A DNA stretch of 64,000 bases from Prunus persica (taxonomy: Eukaryota > Streptophyta > Magnoliopsida > Rosales > Rosaceae): contig NC_034014.1 in NCBI RefSeq assembly GCF_000346465.2, positions 6,516,507-6,580,506 on the forward strand, written 5' to 3'. The notes beneath the pieces are model-generated. The model made no database searches, was not told the origin of the DNA, and saw nothing but the letters and a program-made list of their open reading frames with translations. Shown piece after piece: positions 22,230-33,290 of this stretch. The position numbers and the translations under genes are program-made. Within the stretch, counting starts at the first letter, position 1. Each line of letters begins with the position of its first letter.

Positions 22230-22365
22230 AGTTAGGGGGGGGGCCTAGGTGGCCTGGGCTGATCTATGCGGCGCCTAGGCGGTCTGGGAGGATCTAGGCG
22301 GCCTGGGCGGATCTATGCGGCGCCTAGGCGGCCTGGACTGATCTAGGCGGCCTGGGCGGGTCGTG
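22230..22365. repeat. GC-rich minisatellite with GGCGCCTAGGCGG motifs
   Basis: Imperfect units of GCCTAGGCGGCCTGGGCGGATCTATGCGGC-type sequence recur four to five times in an otherwise AT-rich region. The motif CGCCTAGGCG is itself palindromic. It is bounded on the right by a T-run. No coding role is apparent. Confidence 0.75.
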
Positions 22366-22930
22366 TCCTTTTTTTTTCCAAATGAAGACAGACGAAGCTT
22401 GCTGGTGCGAAGCAGCAAAGGTGACATGCATATAGTGTGTGAGAAGGAGGAAATGTGACATAAAATAAGGAAAGGCATAAGAAATGAGGGGTTCGTTTCG
22501 TGTGGAGTGAAAGGAATAGATAGAAAACTGTGTTTCTGTTGTTGAGAGAGTGAGAATTGGGAGGCAAATGAAGAGGGAATGAGAGATTTATAATTCCTGG
22601 TGGTCTTGGTTGGGGTAAAGAAAAGGAAAGGATAAATTAGTCGTCAACACGCATGCAGGGAGAGGTCGGTTAGTGGAGGGAGGCGCATTGGCATTGCTCA
22701 CCAATGCCTTTCTGCTTTATTCATTTCTTTCTAGTACTAGAAGCCTAATGTTACGTAGAAAATCCTTACATCTTCTGCTCTGCAACTACTTTTTTATTTA
22801 TTTAAATATTTTGACTGTACAAGTGGCATAGCACTGTAGGGGAAGACACCTTCAACAATAATTAGTGTGGTATTCTGTAGCAAGTGGCCTAGCACTGCGA
22901 AATTCTAAAATGTTATATTATTTCATCTTT
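22366..22930. other. Non-coding stretch between minisatellite and LONRF-like remnant
   Basis: No gene, RNA gene or clear repeat recognised. Confidence 0.4.
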
Positions 22931-22937
22931 TGTGTGG

Positions 22938-23661
22938 TGTTCTGTAGCAATCCTCTTCAGGAATGTTTTCAGAATTTAGAGAGAATACAAGCTAATTTCA
23001 CAGGGAGGAGAAGCCATAGAAAAGCAGAACGCAGTGATGACTTTGATTGCACACTATGCTAAATATGAACCTGTCACAACTCCTTGTGGGCATTTCATGC
23101 CTATTTCAGTCAATGGATCGAGGTGAGTGTTTTGCTGTCACTGATCCTATTTAATTGAGTTAGTCTATATCTTCTAATCCCTTTTTAGTCCTTGACTTGT
23201 GTTAAATTTTCCTAGGTAACAAATGTCCTTTGTGCCCAACAGTTCTAGAACATGTGTGCTTATAATAATTGAATGAGATGCTTGTATTATTTGACATCAG
23301 AATTATTGCTTTATGGTTGCGCATCCCCCAGGAGTTCCACCTATTATAGATTGAGTCTGGCATTCTCACTTTTACAGAGTATAACAATATGTGCTTGCTA
23401 ATTTTTTGTGCTTAATTAGTGTTATAGCTTTCAGAGTTTACCAAGATTGTTTGCTTCAGTTCTGTGGTCTACCTTCAATATCTTCTTTATGTTTTTGCCA
23501 GTGCGACACTTAACGACATTATACAAAAGAACTTCCCAGAGGAATTTGCCGAAAGGAAGTTGGAGAATGATACAATGACAAACTTCAGTGTTGATGTGAT
23601 GCCACTCTTTGTCATGGATGTTGTCCTCCCATTTCAGAAGTTTCTGCTACTCATTTTTTAA
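22938..23661 (+). pseudogene. Fragment of a RING/LON-domain protein gene (LONRF-like)
   Basis: Pieces of a LONRF-type protein (a C3HC4 RING followed by a LON N-terminal substrate-binding domain, a putative E3 ligase) appear in order. 22,938-23,122 has DFDCTLC and YEPVTTPCGH (RING first half, with lost codons and a frameshift between them), then a shifted LFQSMDRG, and a GT donor. 23,216-about 23,270 has GNKCPLC (RING second half). 23,502-23,661 has TLNDIIQKNFPEEFAERK and MPLFVMDVVLPFQKF (start of the LON domain). Stops, frameshifts and the absence of the remaining domain make it a dead fragment. Confidence 0.75.
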
Positions 23662-24444
23662 CCTCGGAATAGACTTATGGTAAGTTGGTTAGCAGTTTGT
23701 ATTTTTCACATATGACATTCATAAAATATTTAAACGTAGAAGTGCATTTGCTGCAAAATAACTATGTTGACAAACTTATCTGGCAAGTTTTGTATGCCTA
23801 CTTGGTACTTTTCTACAGTCCATGTGATCCATGTGTTGTGTTGTTTTTATTGAATATTCATAGAGTTTTGCTTGTACCTTGTCACTCAAACAACGGGTAA
23901 GGAGGACATATATCAACTAGAAGGGTCTAGAGAGAGAGAGAGAGCAGACGTAAGTTAATAACAATTTGGTTTGCTGTAATCTCTCTATTGGAGTGTGCTC
24001 TTTTCTTTTATATTTTATTTTTAAATTTTTTGTTGTAGAGAATAGTAAGAAGTTTGAGTTAAACTTGATCCGGTTCTTAACAATGCTTTTGAGTTTTTTT
24101 AAAAAAAAAATTTTATTAATAAATTGGTCACACATTTTTCTAGATGCAAAGTTGCATAGTTTTCAACTTCAATTGGCAAAACTTGAGATACAATAAGCAG
24201 AGCTTGAAGTGTTGTCGATAAGGCATCTTATTTTACATGTGACACATGACCTAAAGGAATTTGGTTGTAAATCTTCAAATGTATTATAGTTGTCACTGAA
24301 TTAAGTCTAATAATGTCATTGCTAAAAGGACCTCTTGACAACTTAAACGTTAGGTCACTATATATTATTTTTATTCAATAATAGGTGATAATTATTTGTA
24401 TAATACGTTAATTTTGTGTGTCTTATTGAAACTTTTGTTAAAAA
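23662..24444. other. AT-rich intergenic left of the second copia element
   Basis: No gene is seen. It holds a short GA microsatellite (about 23,930-23,945). A spacer-like sequence at about 24,360-24,405 (TTATTCAATAATAGGTGATAA) is related to 19,985-20,030 and, in inverted form, to the satellite superunit spacer. Confidence 0.5.
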
Positions 24445-25503
24445 TGTTATTATTTGAAAGGATTTTAAATTTTAAAACGTTTTATTTTCTGTTTTAATTT
24501 TTGGTTAGTTTCTTTTATTTATTATAGGAGTTACAAATTGTTTAATTTTCAGTTTTTATTTTCTATTCATTGCCACCAACTTTTATGGTTAAATGTGTTT
24601 GGAGGTTACGAGTTTTGGATGCCTATAAAAGGCCACTCCTCCTTCACATTTCAAATACTACAATCAGATTTCTCTATTCTTATACTTTCACATATTCCAT
24701 ACTTTCTATATTATTTTTGGGCAACGGTTCTGTGGCTTGGAGTTTTCTATCCGACTGTGAACGTGCTCATAGCGGATCTTAAGCCTGCGTATTGGGGTCG
24801 TATCTTGGAGTCTTGTAGACCGTCATTACTTGCACGTAGGGAGGCTACAAAGGCTTTAGGACAACGTCTTTGAGGTGCTTTCACTATACCAGGCTTGCTT
24901 TCTTAATCTTAACTTGTTTTATTTATTTGTTTACTTGGCTCTTTATTTTACTTTACTGTTTAATATTTATTTTATATATTATTTATAACTAAAAGTTTTG
25001 AATAAGAATTTTATAAAAAGGGAAAAAACCACAATTTTTAATAACAATCTAAAGCCTTTGTATGTTAAAATTATTCTTACCGTATTTGTTTAAAGAAAAC
25101 CTTTTTACCAATATTAAACCTCTAACCTAATTGGTGTGCACCTTTGTTTTTTAAAAAAAAACTTATTAAAGTTATTATTCAAAACCTTAAGTACCACTGT
25201 TGGAAAAGTTTAGTTACTCGTTTCAGTTTTGCTTGTGTTTGATTGCTCAGTTACCAACCTCAAACAAATTTCAAAATCTTAATAAAATCAGTTTTAAAAA
25301 TTAATTAAGTGCATCAGATTTTGTAACCGTTGTTTTAAGACAAAATTAAAGTTAGATATTTTGTCATAAACTTGGCACGTTTGTTTCTTTAAGTTATTGT
25401 CTGTCCACCAACTGTTTGATTAATATTCAATCTTAATTTCTATTATATTTAAATTTCAGATTTTGTTGCTTCATTATTGTTTATTGGAATTGAGATGGAT
25501 AGT
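24445..25503 (+). repeat. 5' long direct repeat (LTR plus leader?) of the second copia element
   Basis: 1,059 bp, with the probable promoter TATAAAAG at 24,624-24,631. It ends with ATGGATAGT, the start of the gag frame. About 850 bp follow the TATA box, which is long for R plus U5, so part of it may be leader sequence that was duplicated. Confidence 0.85.
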
Positions 25504-28500
25504 GTAGAAACCAATAGTGTTAAACCAGAAAAATTTAATGGGACAAATTTTAAGAGGTGGCAAAGACAACTTAAATATTGGTTAACTATTTTAGGGTTAG
25601 TTTCTGCCTTAGAAGATCAAACCACACCTGATAAAACTACTGAAACCACTTCTAAAACTAAGGAGAAGATGACCAAAGAAGAATTAGAATATCATTGCCA
25701 TAATAGAATCCTTAGTGCTCTCTCTGAAGATCTGTATGATGTTTATCAAGATACCAAAAATGCAAAAACTTTGTGGGATGAATTAGAAGCTGAATATGGG
25801 ATAGAAGATGCGGGAATAGATCGTTTTACAATCTCGAACTTTAATAACTATACGATGGTTGAGAATAAAACTGTAAGTGAACAAATTCATGAGTACCAAG
25901 ATTTTTTTAAGGAAAATAGAACTTAAGGGTACTAAGTTTAGTGAAGAGTTTAAAGTCTCTTGTCTCATAGATAAATTACCTCCAAGTTGGTCAAACTTTG
26001 CAAAAACCCTTAGGCACAAACAAGGAGTTTTAACCTGAACCCAAGTTTTAAACTCCCTTAGGATTAAAGAGAAACATGAATCAAGTAACAAGCCTAAGGA
26101 AGAAAAGACAAATGTGAACCTAGTGGAAAGTTCAAACAATAGGAATCGTTTCCAATCTAGAAGGAAATCTTTCAAGAGGACAACAGAAATAGCCAACCCA
26201 ACCATAATCAATTCAACCGAAACCAAAATTGCCAGCACAATAGACCCGATAACAATTCCAATGGCAATAGGGATCAACCATGCTTCGTTTGTGAAAGAAC
26301 AAATCATTGGGCCAAAGACTGTCATTACAAGAAGACCGAGCCCTACAAGCCCAATCCTAAGTGGAACAAAGGACAAAGTGGTCCTAAAGCCCAAGTGAAT
26401 GTGTTGGTGGATCAAGATGATCAAGATGAACCCAATCTAAGGAATAGTTTTAAGCCTCTAGTTAATGTCGCATATTTAAGTAATAGTGATTGGTGGTTAG
26501 ATTCTGGGGCAAACGTAAATGTGTGTTTTGACAAACGATTTTTCAAAAATTACCAGAACTCAAGTGGAGGAAGTGTAACCCTAGGAAATGACACCGTCGC
26601 ACAAGTACGTGGAATAGGAGAAGTGGAATTGAAGATGACATCTGGGAAGACTCTAACTCTCAAGGATGTGCGACATGTTCCTGAAGTGAGGAGAAACCTT
26701 ATCAGTGGATCGTCCTTAGTAAAACAAGGATACAAAATTGTAATGGAGTCGAATAGGATTGTTATTACTATAAACGATGTCTTTATTGGAAAAGGATATG
26801 TTTGTGATGGATTGTTCAAAATAAATGTAGTTTTTGAAGATAATAAAATTTCTCCTTAAGTTTTTAACATTGAGTCTTGTAATGTATGGCATGGAAGGTT
26901 AGGACATGTAAGTTTGAGCAAAATCAAAACGTTAATGGATCTTGAGCTAATAATCCTTAAGTCTAACATAGACCTTAAGCATAAATGTGAAGTGTGTGTT
27001 CAAGCCAAACAAACTAGGAATTCTTTCAAACCTGTAGAGAGAAACACAGAAATCTTAGAGCTCATACATAGTGATGTGTGTGATTCAAATAGGTCTCCTA
27101 CTAGAGGTGGAAACAAGTACTTTGTGACTTTTATTGATGACTTCTCTAGGTATTGCCATATTTATCTTATTAAGACAAAAGATGAGGTGTTTAATAAACT
27201 CAAGATTTATAAAAGTGAGGTAGAAAACCAATTGGAGAAAAAGATTAAAAGACTTAGATCTGACAGAGGTGGAGAGTATACCTCAAATGAGCTTGGAGTG
27301 TTTTGTGAAGAACATGGAATTATACATGAAGTTACTCCACCATATTCACCCCAATCTAATGGAGTGGCTGAAAGGAAAAATAGAACCCTGATGGATATGG
27401 TAAATTCTATGCTTCTTAGTAGTGGACTACCTGAAAATTTGTGGGGGGAAACAATATTAACTGTTTGTTTCATACTTAATAGGATAACATTGAAAGATAA
27501 TGAGAAAACTCCTTATGAGTTATGGAAAGGAAGATCACCTAACCTTAGAATCCTAAAAGTGTGGGGGTGTTTAGCTAAGGTACTCATACCCGATCCAAAG
27601 AGAAAGAAAATAGGTCATAAGACTATAGACGCATTTTTCCTCGGTTATGCGAAAAATAGTAGTGCCAATAGATTCCTGGTGATTAACTCTGAAGTAAAGG
27701 AAGTTGCAAACAACACAATTATGGAAGCAAGAGATACTACATTCTTTGAAGATATTTTCCCGTACAAGACAAGAATTTCTAAGGAAGTACAAATAAGTGA
27801 AAAGCCTTCTAGCTCAACTACGATTGAAAATTTAGAATCTCAAGAACTTAGAAGAAGCAAAAGAGCGAGAGTTGAGAAGAACTTTGGAGATGATTTCTAT
27901 ACCTTTCTAGTAGAAGGAGATCCCACAACTTATAAGAAGCCGTTATGTCTGTGGATGCACCATTCTGGAAAGAGGCTATAAATGATGAGTTTCAATCTAT
28001 AATTCAAAATAACACGTGGATGTTAACGAATTTGCTTGCTGGAAATAAAGCGATAGGGTGCAAGTGGGTGTTTAGAAAAAAGTTGAAACCTGATGGAAGT
28101 ATTGATAAGTACAAAGCGAGATTGGTAGCTAAGGGTTTTACACAAAAGAAAGGGATAGATTATTTTGATACCTACTCACCTGTTTCTAGGATTACCACCA
28201 TAAGGACCTTGATAGCTTTAGCATCTGTGCATAATTTAGTGATTCATCAAATGGATGTGAAGACGGCATTTCTAAATGGAGACTTAGATGAAGAGATCTA
28301 TATGGAGCAACCCGAAGGATTTATAGTTAAGGACCAAAAACACAAGGTGTGCAAGTTGGTTAAATCATTATATGGCTTAAAGCAAGCTCTTAAGCAATGG
28401 CATGAGAAATTTGACAAGGTGATTTTAGATTATGATTTTAAGTTTAATGGTCATGATAAATGCGTTTACTATAAAGAGAATAATGGAGAACACGTAATCT

Positions 28501-29455
28501 TGTGCCTATATGTTGATGACATTTTGATCTTTTGGACGAATTAGAGATTGTGAATGATGTGAAGTCATACTTATCTAGGAATTTTGACATGAAAGATATG
28601 GGAGAAGCACATGTAATCTTAGGAATGAAAATTAAGAAGACGACACAAGGAATCTCTCTAAGTCAATCTAGTACTATTGAAAAGATGTTGAAGAAGTTCA
28701 ATTACTTTGAGTGTAAGCCCACACCAACACATTATGATCCCAATGTTCATTTAAAGAAAAATCAAGGTGAACCATTTTCTCAGCTGAAGTACTCCTAGAG
28801 GATAGGTTCTTTGTTGTATATTGAAAATAAGACTAGACCAGACATTGCTTATGCTGTTGGAAGGTTAAGTAGGTATACACATAACTCAAGCAAGGAACAT
28901 TGGAATGCTTTGGAAAGAGTTTTCAAGTACCTAAGAGGAACAATAGATTATTCATTGTGCTATAAAGGATTTCCAAATGTAGTAGAGGGATATAGTGATG
29001 CAAATTGGATAACTGACAATGAAGAAGTAAAGTCTACTAGTGGTTACATTTTCTTATTAGGTGGAGCTGCAATTTCATGGGGTTCGAAGAAGCAAACAAT
29101 TATTTCTAGAAGTACTATGGAGTCTGAACTCATAGCTTTGGATACTACTTGCACTGAGGCTGAATGGATTAAGAGTTTATTGATGGATATGCCTCTGGTA
29201 GAGAAACCATTGCCTGCTTTATCTATTCATTGTGACTGCAAGGCTACAATAGACTTGGTGAAACAATCTCACACAAATAGGAAAATGAACAGACACATAC
29301 ATGTGAGATATAAATCTATGAAGAGTCTATTAAGTAAGAACATTGTGTCTTTGGAGTATGTGAAGTCGGAGAACAACATTGCTGACCAATTGACTAAAGG
29401 TCTTTCTAGGAGCAGAGTCCTAGAAATGTCGAGGGGGATGGGCTTAAGCCCATAA
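25495..29455 (+). pseudogene. copia gag-pol of the second element, broken in several places
   Basis: Gag starts at ATG 25,495 (KFNGTNFKRWQRQL, the usual copia gag N-terminal pattern) and shifts frame at about 25,926. A zinc knuckle follows near 26,275-26,330 (CFVCERTNHWAKDC). Protease is LDSGANVNVC near 26,500. Integrase is at 26,914-27,700 (HSDVCDS, SDRGGEYTS, NGVAERKN). RT spans about 27,945-28,700 (YVDDILIF near 28,510), and RNase H lies within 28,811-29,455 ([14 protein letters not shown]). Lesions: frameshift at about 25,920, stop at 26,857-26,859, frameshift at about 27,960, frameshift at about 28,535 and TAG at 28,796-28,798. LTR divergence is low, so these breaks may have been carried into the insertion. 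Confidence 0.93.
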
Positions 29456-30046
29456 GGGAGTCACCTAGGGAGGTAACCCAACTTCTGTTATTGACGATCC
29501 CATGAAGGAAGTTCAATGGGTAGAAACAATCCATACTGCGTGACTCATTGAGCACGGTTTATATCATGTGGAGGCATCCCAGAGATGTCCTCATGCTCAT
29601 CCCTATGACATCAGTGCTATATAATGTGACGTTAGGAAGGGAGTTATCCCTGAATGAGTTTCGAGGCGGGCAATCTCCCGCAGGGTGCAGGTCACATGTA
29701 CTCTTGGAGAACTCACCTAAGTGAGAGACGTCGTGAGGCCGCGACTGTGAGAATTGGGCTATTCTCTAGCAACTCTCATGAGAATCAAGATTAGCGCATG
29801 GCCATAAATAGCGCTACCCCGCTTCCAAGCCTCAACCAATACTATGTGTGGGATATGTTGAAGTTTGGTCAAAGGTGCCGAGTTCAATACTGTGTACACT
29901 CAGGTTCCTCAAATGGAAACTATCATCACTAAGTGAAGGTTCAAGCCCGGAAGGCACCTACACCTATTGCATAGTATTATGTTGCCCATATGTATATTTT
30001 CTTTATATTTTACAATTTTAAAATTTTAAAACCCTTTGTGGGGGAT
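29456..30046 (+). other. Non-coding segment between pol and 3' repeat of the copia element
   Basis: About 590 bp without a long frame. The beginning (GGGAGTCACCTAGGGAGGTAA) recurs in antisense at about 33,300-33,330, so this tail is a conserved part of the family. The end is a purine-rich GTGGGGGAT before the 3' repeat. Confidence 0.7.
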
Positions 30047-31105
30047 TGTTATTATTTGAAAGGATTTTAAATTTTAAAACGTTTTATTTTCTGTTTTAAT
30101 TTTTGGTTGGTTTCTTTTATTTATTATAGGAGTTACAAATTGTTTAATTTTCAGTTTTTATTTTCTATTCATTGCCACCAACTTTTATGGTTAAATGTGT
30201 TTGGAGGTTACGAGTTTTGGATGCCTATAAAAGGCCACTCCTCCTTCACATTTCAAATACTACAATCAGATTTCTCTATTCTTATACTTTCACATATTCC
30301 ATACTTTCTATATTATTTTTGGGCAACGGTTCTGTGGCTTGGAGTTTTCTATCCGACTGTGAACGTGCTCATAGCGGATCTTAAGCCTGCGTATTGGGGT
30401 CGTATCTTGGAGTCTTGTAGACCGTCATTACCTGCACGTAGGGAGGCTACAAAGGCTTTAGGACAACGTCTTTGAGGTGCTTTCACTATACCAGGCTTGC
30501 TTTCTTAATCTTAACTTGTTTTATTTATTTGTTTACTTGGCTCTTTATTTTACTTTACTGTTTAATATTTATTTTATATATTATTTATAACTAAAAGTTT
30601 TGAATAAGAATTTTATAAAAAGGGAAAAAACCACAATTTTTAATAACAATCTAAAGCCTTTGTATGTTAAAATTATTCTTACCGTATTTGTTTAAAGAAA
30701 ACCTTTTTACCAATATTAAACCTCTATCCTAATTGGTGTGCACCTTTGTTTTTTTAAAAAAAACTTATTAAAGTTATTATTCAAAACCTTAAGTACCACT
30801 GTTGGAAAAGTTTAGTTACTCGTTTCAGTTTTGCTTGTGTTTGATTGCTCAGTTACCAACCTCAAACAAATTTCAAAATCTTAATAAAATCAGTTTTAAA
30901 AATTAATTAAGTGCATCAGATTTTGTAACCGTTGTTTTAAGACAAAATTAAAGTTAGATATTTTGTCATAAACTTGGCACGTTTGTTTCTTTAAGTTATT
31001 GTCTGTCCACCAACTGTTTGATTAATATTCAATCTTAATTTCTATTATATTTAAATTTCAGATTTTGTTGCTTCATTATTGTTTATTGGAATTGAGATGG
31101 ATAGT
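30047..31105 (+). repeat. 3' long direct repeat of the second copia element
   Basis: Same length as 24,445-25,503 and nearly identical. It ends ATGGATAGT followed by AAACAAAC, which is the beginning of the PR-10 intron on the minus strand. Confidence 0.88.
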
Positions 31106-31113
31106 AAACAAAC

Positions 31114-31297
31114 CTTCCCCAAAGCTAGTCTTCTTGATGGTTCCAACACCTCCATCTCCTTCAACAATTTCGGCACTTTTAACTGCTTGTGGAGCAATCT
31201 TTGGGACGAGGTTGTCAGCATCTAGAACAAGGGCTTTGAACAACCTAGGTGGAGCAATGACAGAGGTGAACTCGGTTTCGTATGTGAAGACACCCAT
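31114..31297 (-). pseudogene. PR-10 (Bet v 1-like) exon 1, gene truncated in intron 1
   Basis: The minus strand encodes [13 protein letters not shown] and the glycine-rich loop [11 protein letters not shown] of PR-10 proteins, small cytosolic ligand-binding proteins of the Bet v 1 fold (Mal d 1, Pru av 1, Fra a 1). Exon 1 is 184 nt with an open frame and ends GAAG|GTTTG, the family's conserved intron position. Eight bases into the intron the sequence becomes the copia 3' repeat. No second exon is found on the minus strand left of the element (before 24,445), so the gene lost its C-terminal 60 percent through more than a clean insertion. It is head-to-head with the next PR-10 copy. Confidence 0.9.
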
Positions 31298-31874
31298 GAT
31301 GATGATGATGATTTAAGAGCTTATTAGAAAATGATCAAAGAAAGAATGAATGTGGAGGAAGCTAAAAGAGAATGATTGATATTGGTGTGAGGAAGTGTGA
31401 GCACCATAGGCGGTATTTATAGGTTATTAAGGGTGAAGTGTCTGTTGTGTAAAGTAAACCCCATGGATATGAATTGAATATTTTAGTCAAAGAAAGCCAC
31501 CTATGCAAGGAATTTTCTAATGGAATGTTCTGAAACACATCCACGCACACAGTCCATTCTGATTGGCTAGTAAATATCATATTGGTCGTATACAACACCA
31601 CTGGTGTGCTGCTGATTCTGCTGACTGCTGACTCAATAATATCCTTATTCAATTGAAAATTCTAAAGTCCTTTTCACTTTCATTTTCAAAGTCTAAAGTC
31701 TTTGATATACAGCTGAGATTTCACAAAGCCTGACCTTCAGCCTCAATCTATAAATAGCATCTCCAGTTCTCACATTTTCCAGCATCAAATATCATCCCTG
31801 CCAATTCTCTAATCCTTTCACACTTTCATTCTTTCTTTGATCATTTTCTAAGCTCTCAAATCATCATCTTCATC
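31298..31874. promoter_or_regulatory. Divergent intergenic region between two PR-10 copies
   Basis: A 577-bp gap lies between two divergent start codons. A TATA box for the plus gene (TATAAATAG) is at 31,749-31,757, about 118 bp before its ATG. The opposite strand has TATAAATA near 31,413-31,420, about 116 bp before the minus-strand ATG. Sequences near both ATGs are also similar in inverted orientation (TTTGATCATTTTCTAA types at 31,330 and 31,840), so the promoters are inverted duplicates. Confidence 0.65.
31749..31757 (+). promoter_or_regulatory. TATA box of the plus-strand PR-10 copy
   Basis: TATAAATAG about 118 bp upstream of ATG 31,875, a normal distance for plant genes with a short leader. 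Confidence 0.65.
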
Positions 31875-32467
31875 ATGGGTGTCTTCACATACGCAGACGA
31901 GTCCACCTCAGTCATCCCCCCACCAAGATTGTTCAAAGCCCTTGTTCTTGAAGCAGACACACCCTCATCCCCAAGATTGCTCCCCAATCAGTGAAAAGTG
32001 CTGAAATTGTTGAAGGAGATGGAGGTGTTGGAACCATCAAGAAGATTAGCTTTGGTGAAGGTTGGTTTCTGCCATTGCCTCTTCTAAGTCTAACTTGTTT
32101 GCTTAATTAATATCATAAATCTTGAAAGCATTAATCTCTTAATTTCTAATTATAATCTCATTTTACAGGAAGTCATTACAGCTATGTGAAGCACCGGATC
32201 GACGGGCTTGACAAAGATAACTTTGTGTACAGCTACAGTTTGGTCGAAGGAGATGCTCTTTCAGACAAGGTTGAGAAAATCAGTTATGAGATTAAGTTGG
32301 TGGCATCTGCTGATGGAGGTTCCATCATAAAGAGCAGCAGCAACTACCACACCACAGGTGATGTTGAGATCAAGGAAGAGGATGTTAAGGCTGGCAAAGA
32401 GAAGGCAACTGGTCTGTTCAAGCTTATTGAGAACTACCTTGTGGCCAACCCAGATGCCTACAACTAA
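31875..32467 (+). pseudogene. PR-10 (Bet v 1-like) copy with exon 1 frameshift
   Basis: Exon 1 (31,875-32,060) starts [14 protein letters not shown] and exon 2 (32,169-32,467) ends LVANPDAYN. The single intron sits at the conserved PR-10 position. Exon 2 is open and full length, with KISYEIKLV and the C-terminal helix [16 protein letters not shown]. Exon 1 is 186 nt where the family (and the minus-strand neighbour) has 184. The extra 2 nt lie near 31,960 (GCAGACACACCCTC) and shift the frame to a TGA at about 31,994, before the glycine-rich loop. Without an assembly error the protein would be truncated at about 40 residues. The resemblance to Fra a 1-type sequences ([12 protein letters not shown]) is from memory. 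Confidence 0.85.
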
Positions 32468-33290
32468 AATCTTAAATGAAATATACTGCATGTGCTTTCT
32501 CTGTCATTTTATTGGTGTGGCTTTCATTTTGCATTTTTTTCTTTTGTCTATCAAGCCAGAGCTGCTTTGGCTTGCACCTAAGGCTATGATAAATTGTAAT
32601 GTTTCTATTTGATTTGATTCTAAATAAATAAAGCAAAAATCAGTTGCTGGTCTTTACAAATTTGGTCTGCAGTATCTATTTTCAATTTCGTGAATTTCAA
32701 TCTTTTTTTCACTAATAAAAATTTACTAATTAAAAATAAAGATTCGATAAAATTAGAATGATAAGGATGACGCGCATAAATCGAGAAATGGCCCTTTGGT
32801 TTGGTCAAGGCTTTTGAGAAGTACCGTTCGGGGCAACCTACAAGTAAAACTATCTATCACAGTACTGCTCGCAAAGAGCAACAAAAGTTTTGTGACCTCT
32901 TTTTCCATCTTCATTCATTGGTGCGGCTTTCATTTTTGTTTATTTTTTTTTATATCAATCCATCACCAACTGGACGACAAAATCAATATTTCACCCCTTT
33001 TTTTCTTACTATTTCCACAATAACAAAATCCAATCTTTGTTTCTCTTTTTCTCATCTGTTTTCATGGAGTAGTATGCCACGGAAATGACATTTTTCTCAG
33101 ATCATCTGATTCTGAATTTTTTATTCATCCACATTAGCCAAGAAATCAATGAACTAGATAATTGCTCAATCGAAAACAATCTACGAGTCTGAGTGGGTTT
33201 TCTTATGTGTCATTGGATTAATTCAATGACCTTTATTAAATAGGACTTCACAAGACCTCATCTTTAGGTCTTTAGGTGAGCGGGACTGTA
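32468..33290. other. Non-coding stretch after PR-10
   Basis: A poly(A) signal-like AATAAATAAAG lies near 32,624-32,634. Around 32,900-32,950 (TTCATTGGTGCGGCTTTCATTTTTG) resembles the PR-10 3' UTR at 32,500-32,535 (TATTGGTGTGGCTTTCATTTTGC), which suggests the tail of a further, deleted PR-10 duplicate. No intact gene is seen. Confidence 0.45.

Larger units (their letters stand above)
24445..31105 (+). mobile_element. Ty1/copia retrotransposon, 6.66 kb, with 1,059-bp direct repeats
   Basis: Direct repeats 24,445-25,503 and 30,047-31,105 have the same length and differ at only about four places by eye. Both start TGTTATTATTTG, and the second follows a purine-rich GTGGGGGAT. Each contains a TATA box (TATAAAAG at 24,624 and 30,236). 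The interior carries gag, protease, integrase, RT and RNase H in copia order, followed by ~590 bp of non-coding DNA. Oddly, the repeats run into the first three gag codons. There is no visible TG..CA right end and no tRNA primer site. The flanking 5-mers (AAAAA and AAACA) do not match exactly. The right edge lies in intron 1 of a minus-strand PR-10 gene. Confidence 0.9.

Noticed and set aside
26395..26398. Start of a separate gene at the ATG in the protease region
   Set aside because: The frame continues upstream through the zinc knuckle; this is the copia gag-protease junction.
31875..32467. Plus-strand PR-10 as an intact gene
   Set aside because: Exon 1 is 186 nt instead of 184 and shifts into a stop. 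Using the internal ATG or exon 2 alone would lose the glycine-rich loop. I call it a pseudogene unless reads correct the 2 nt.
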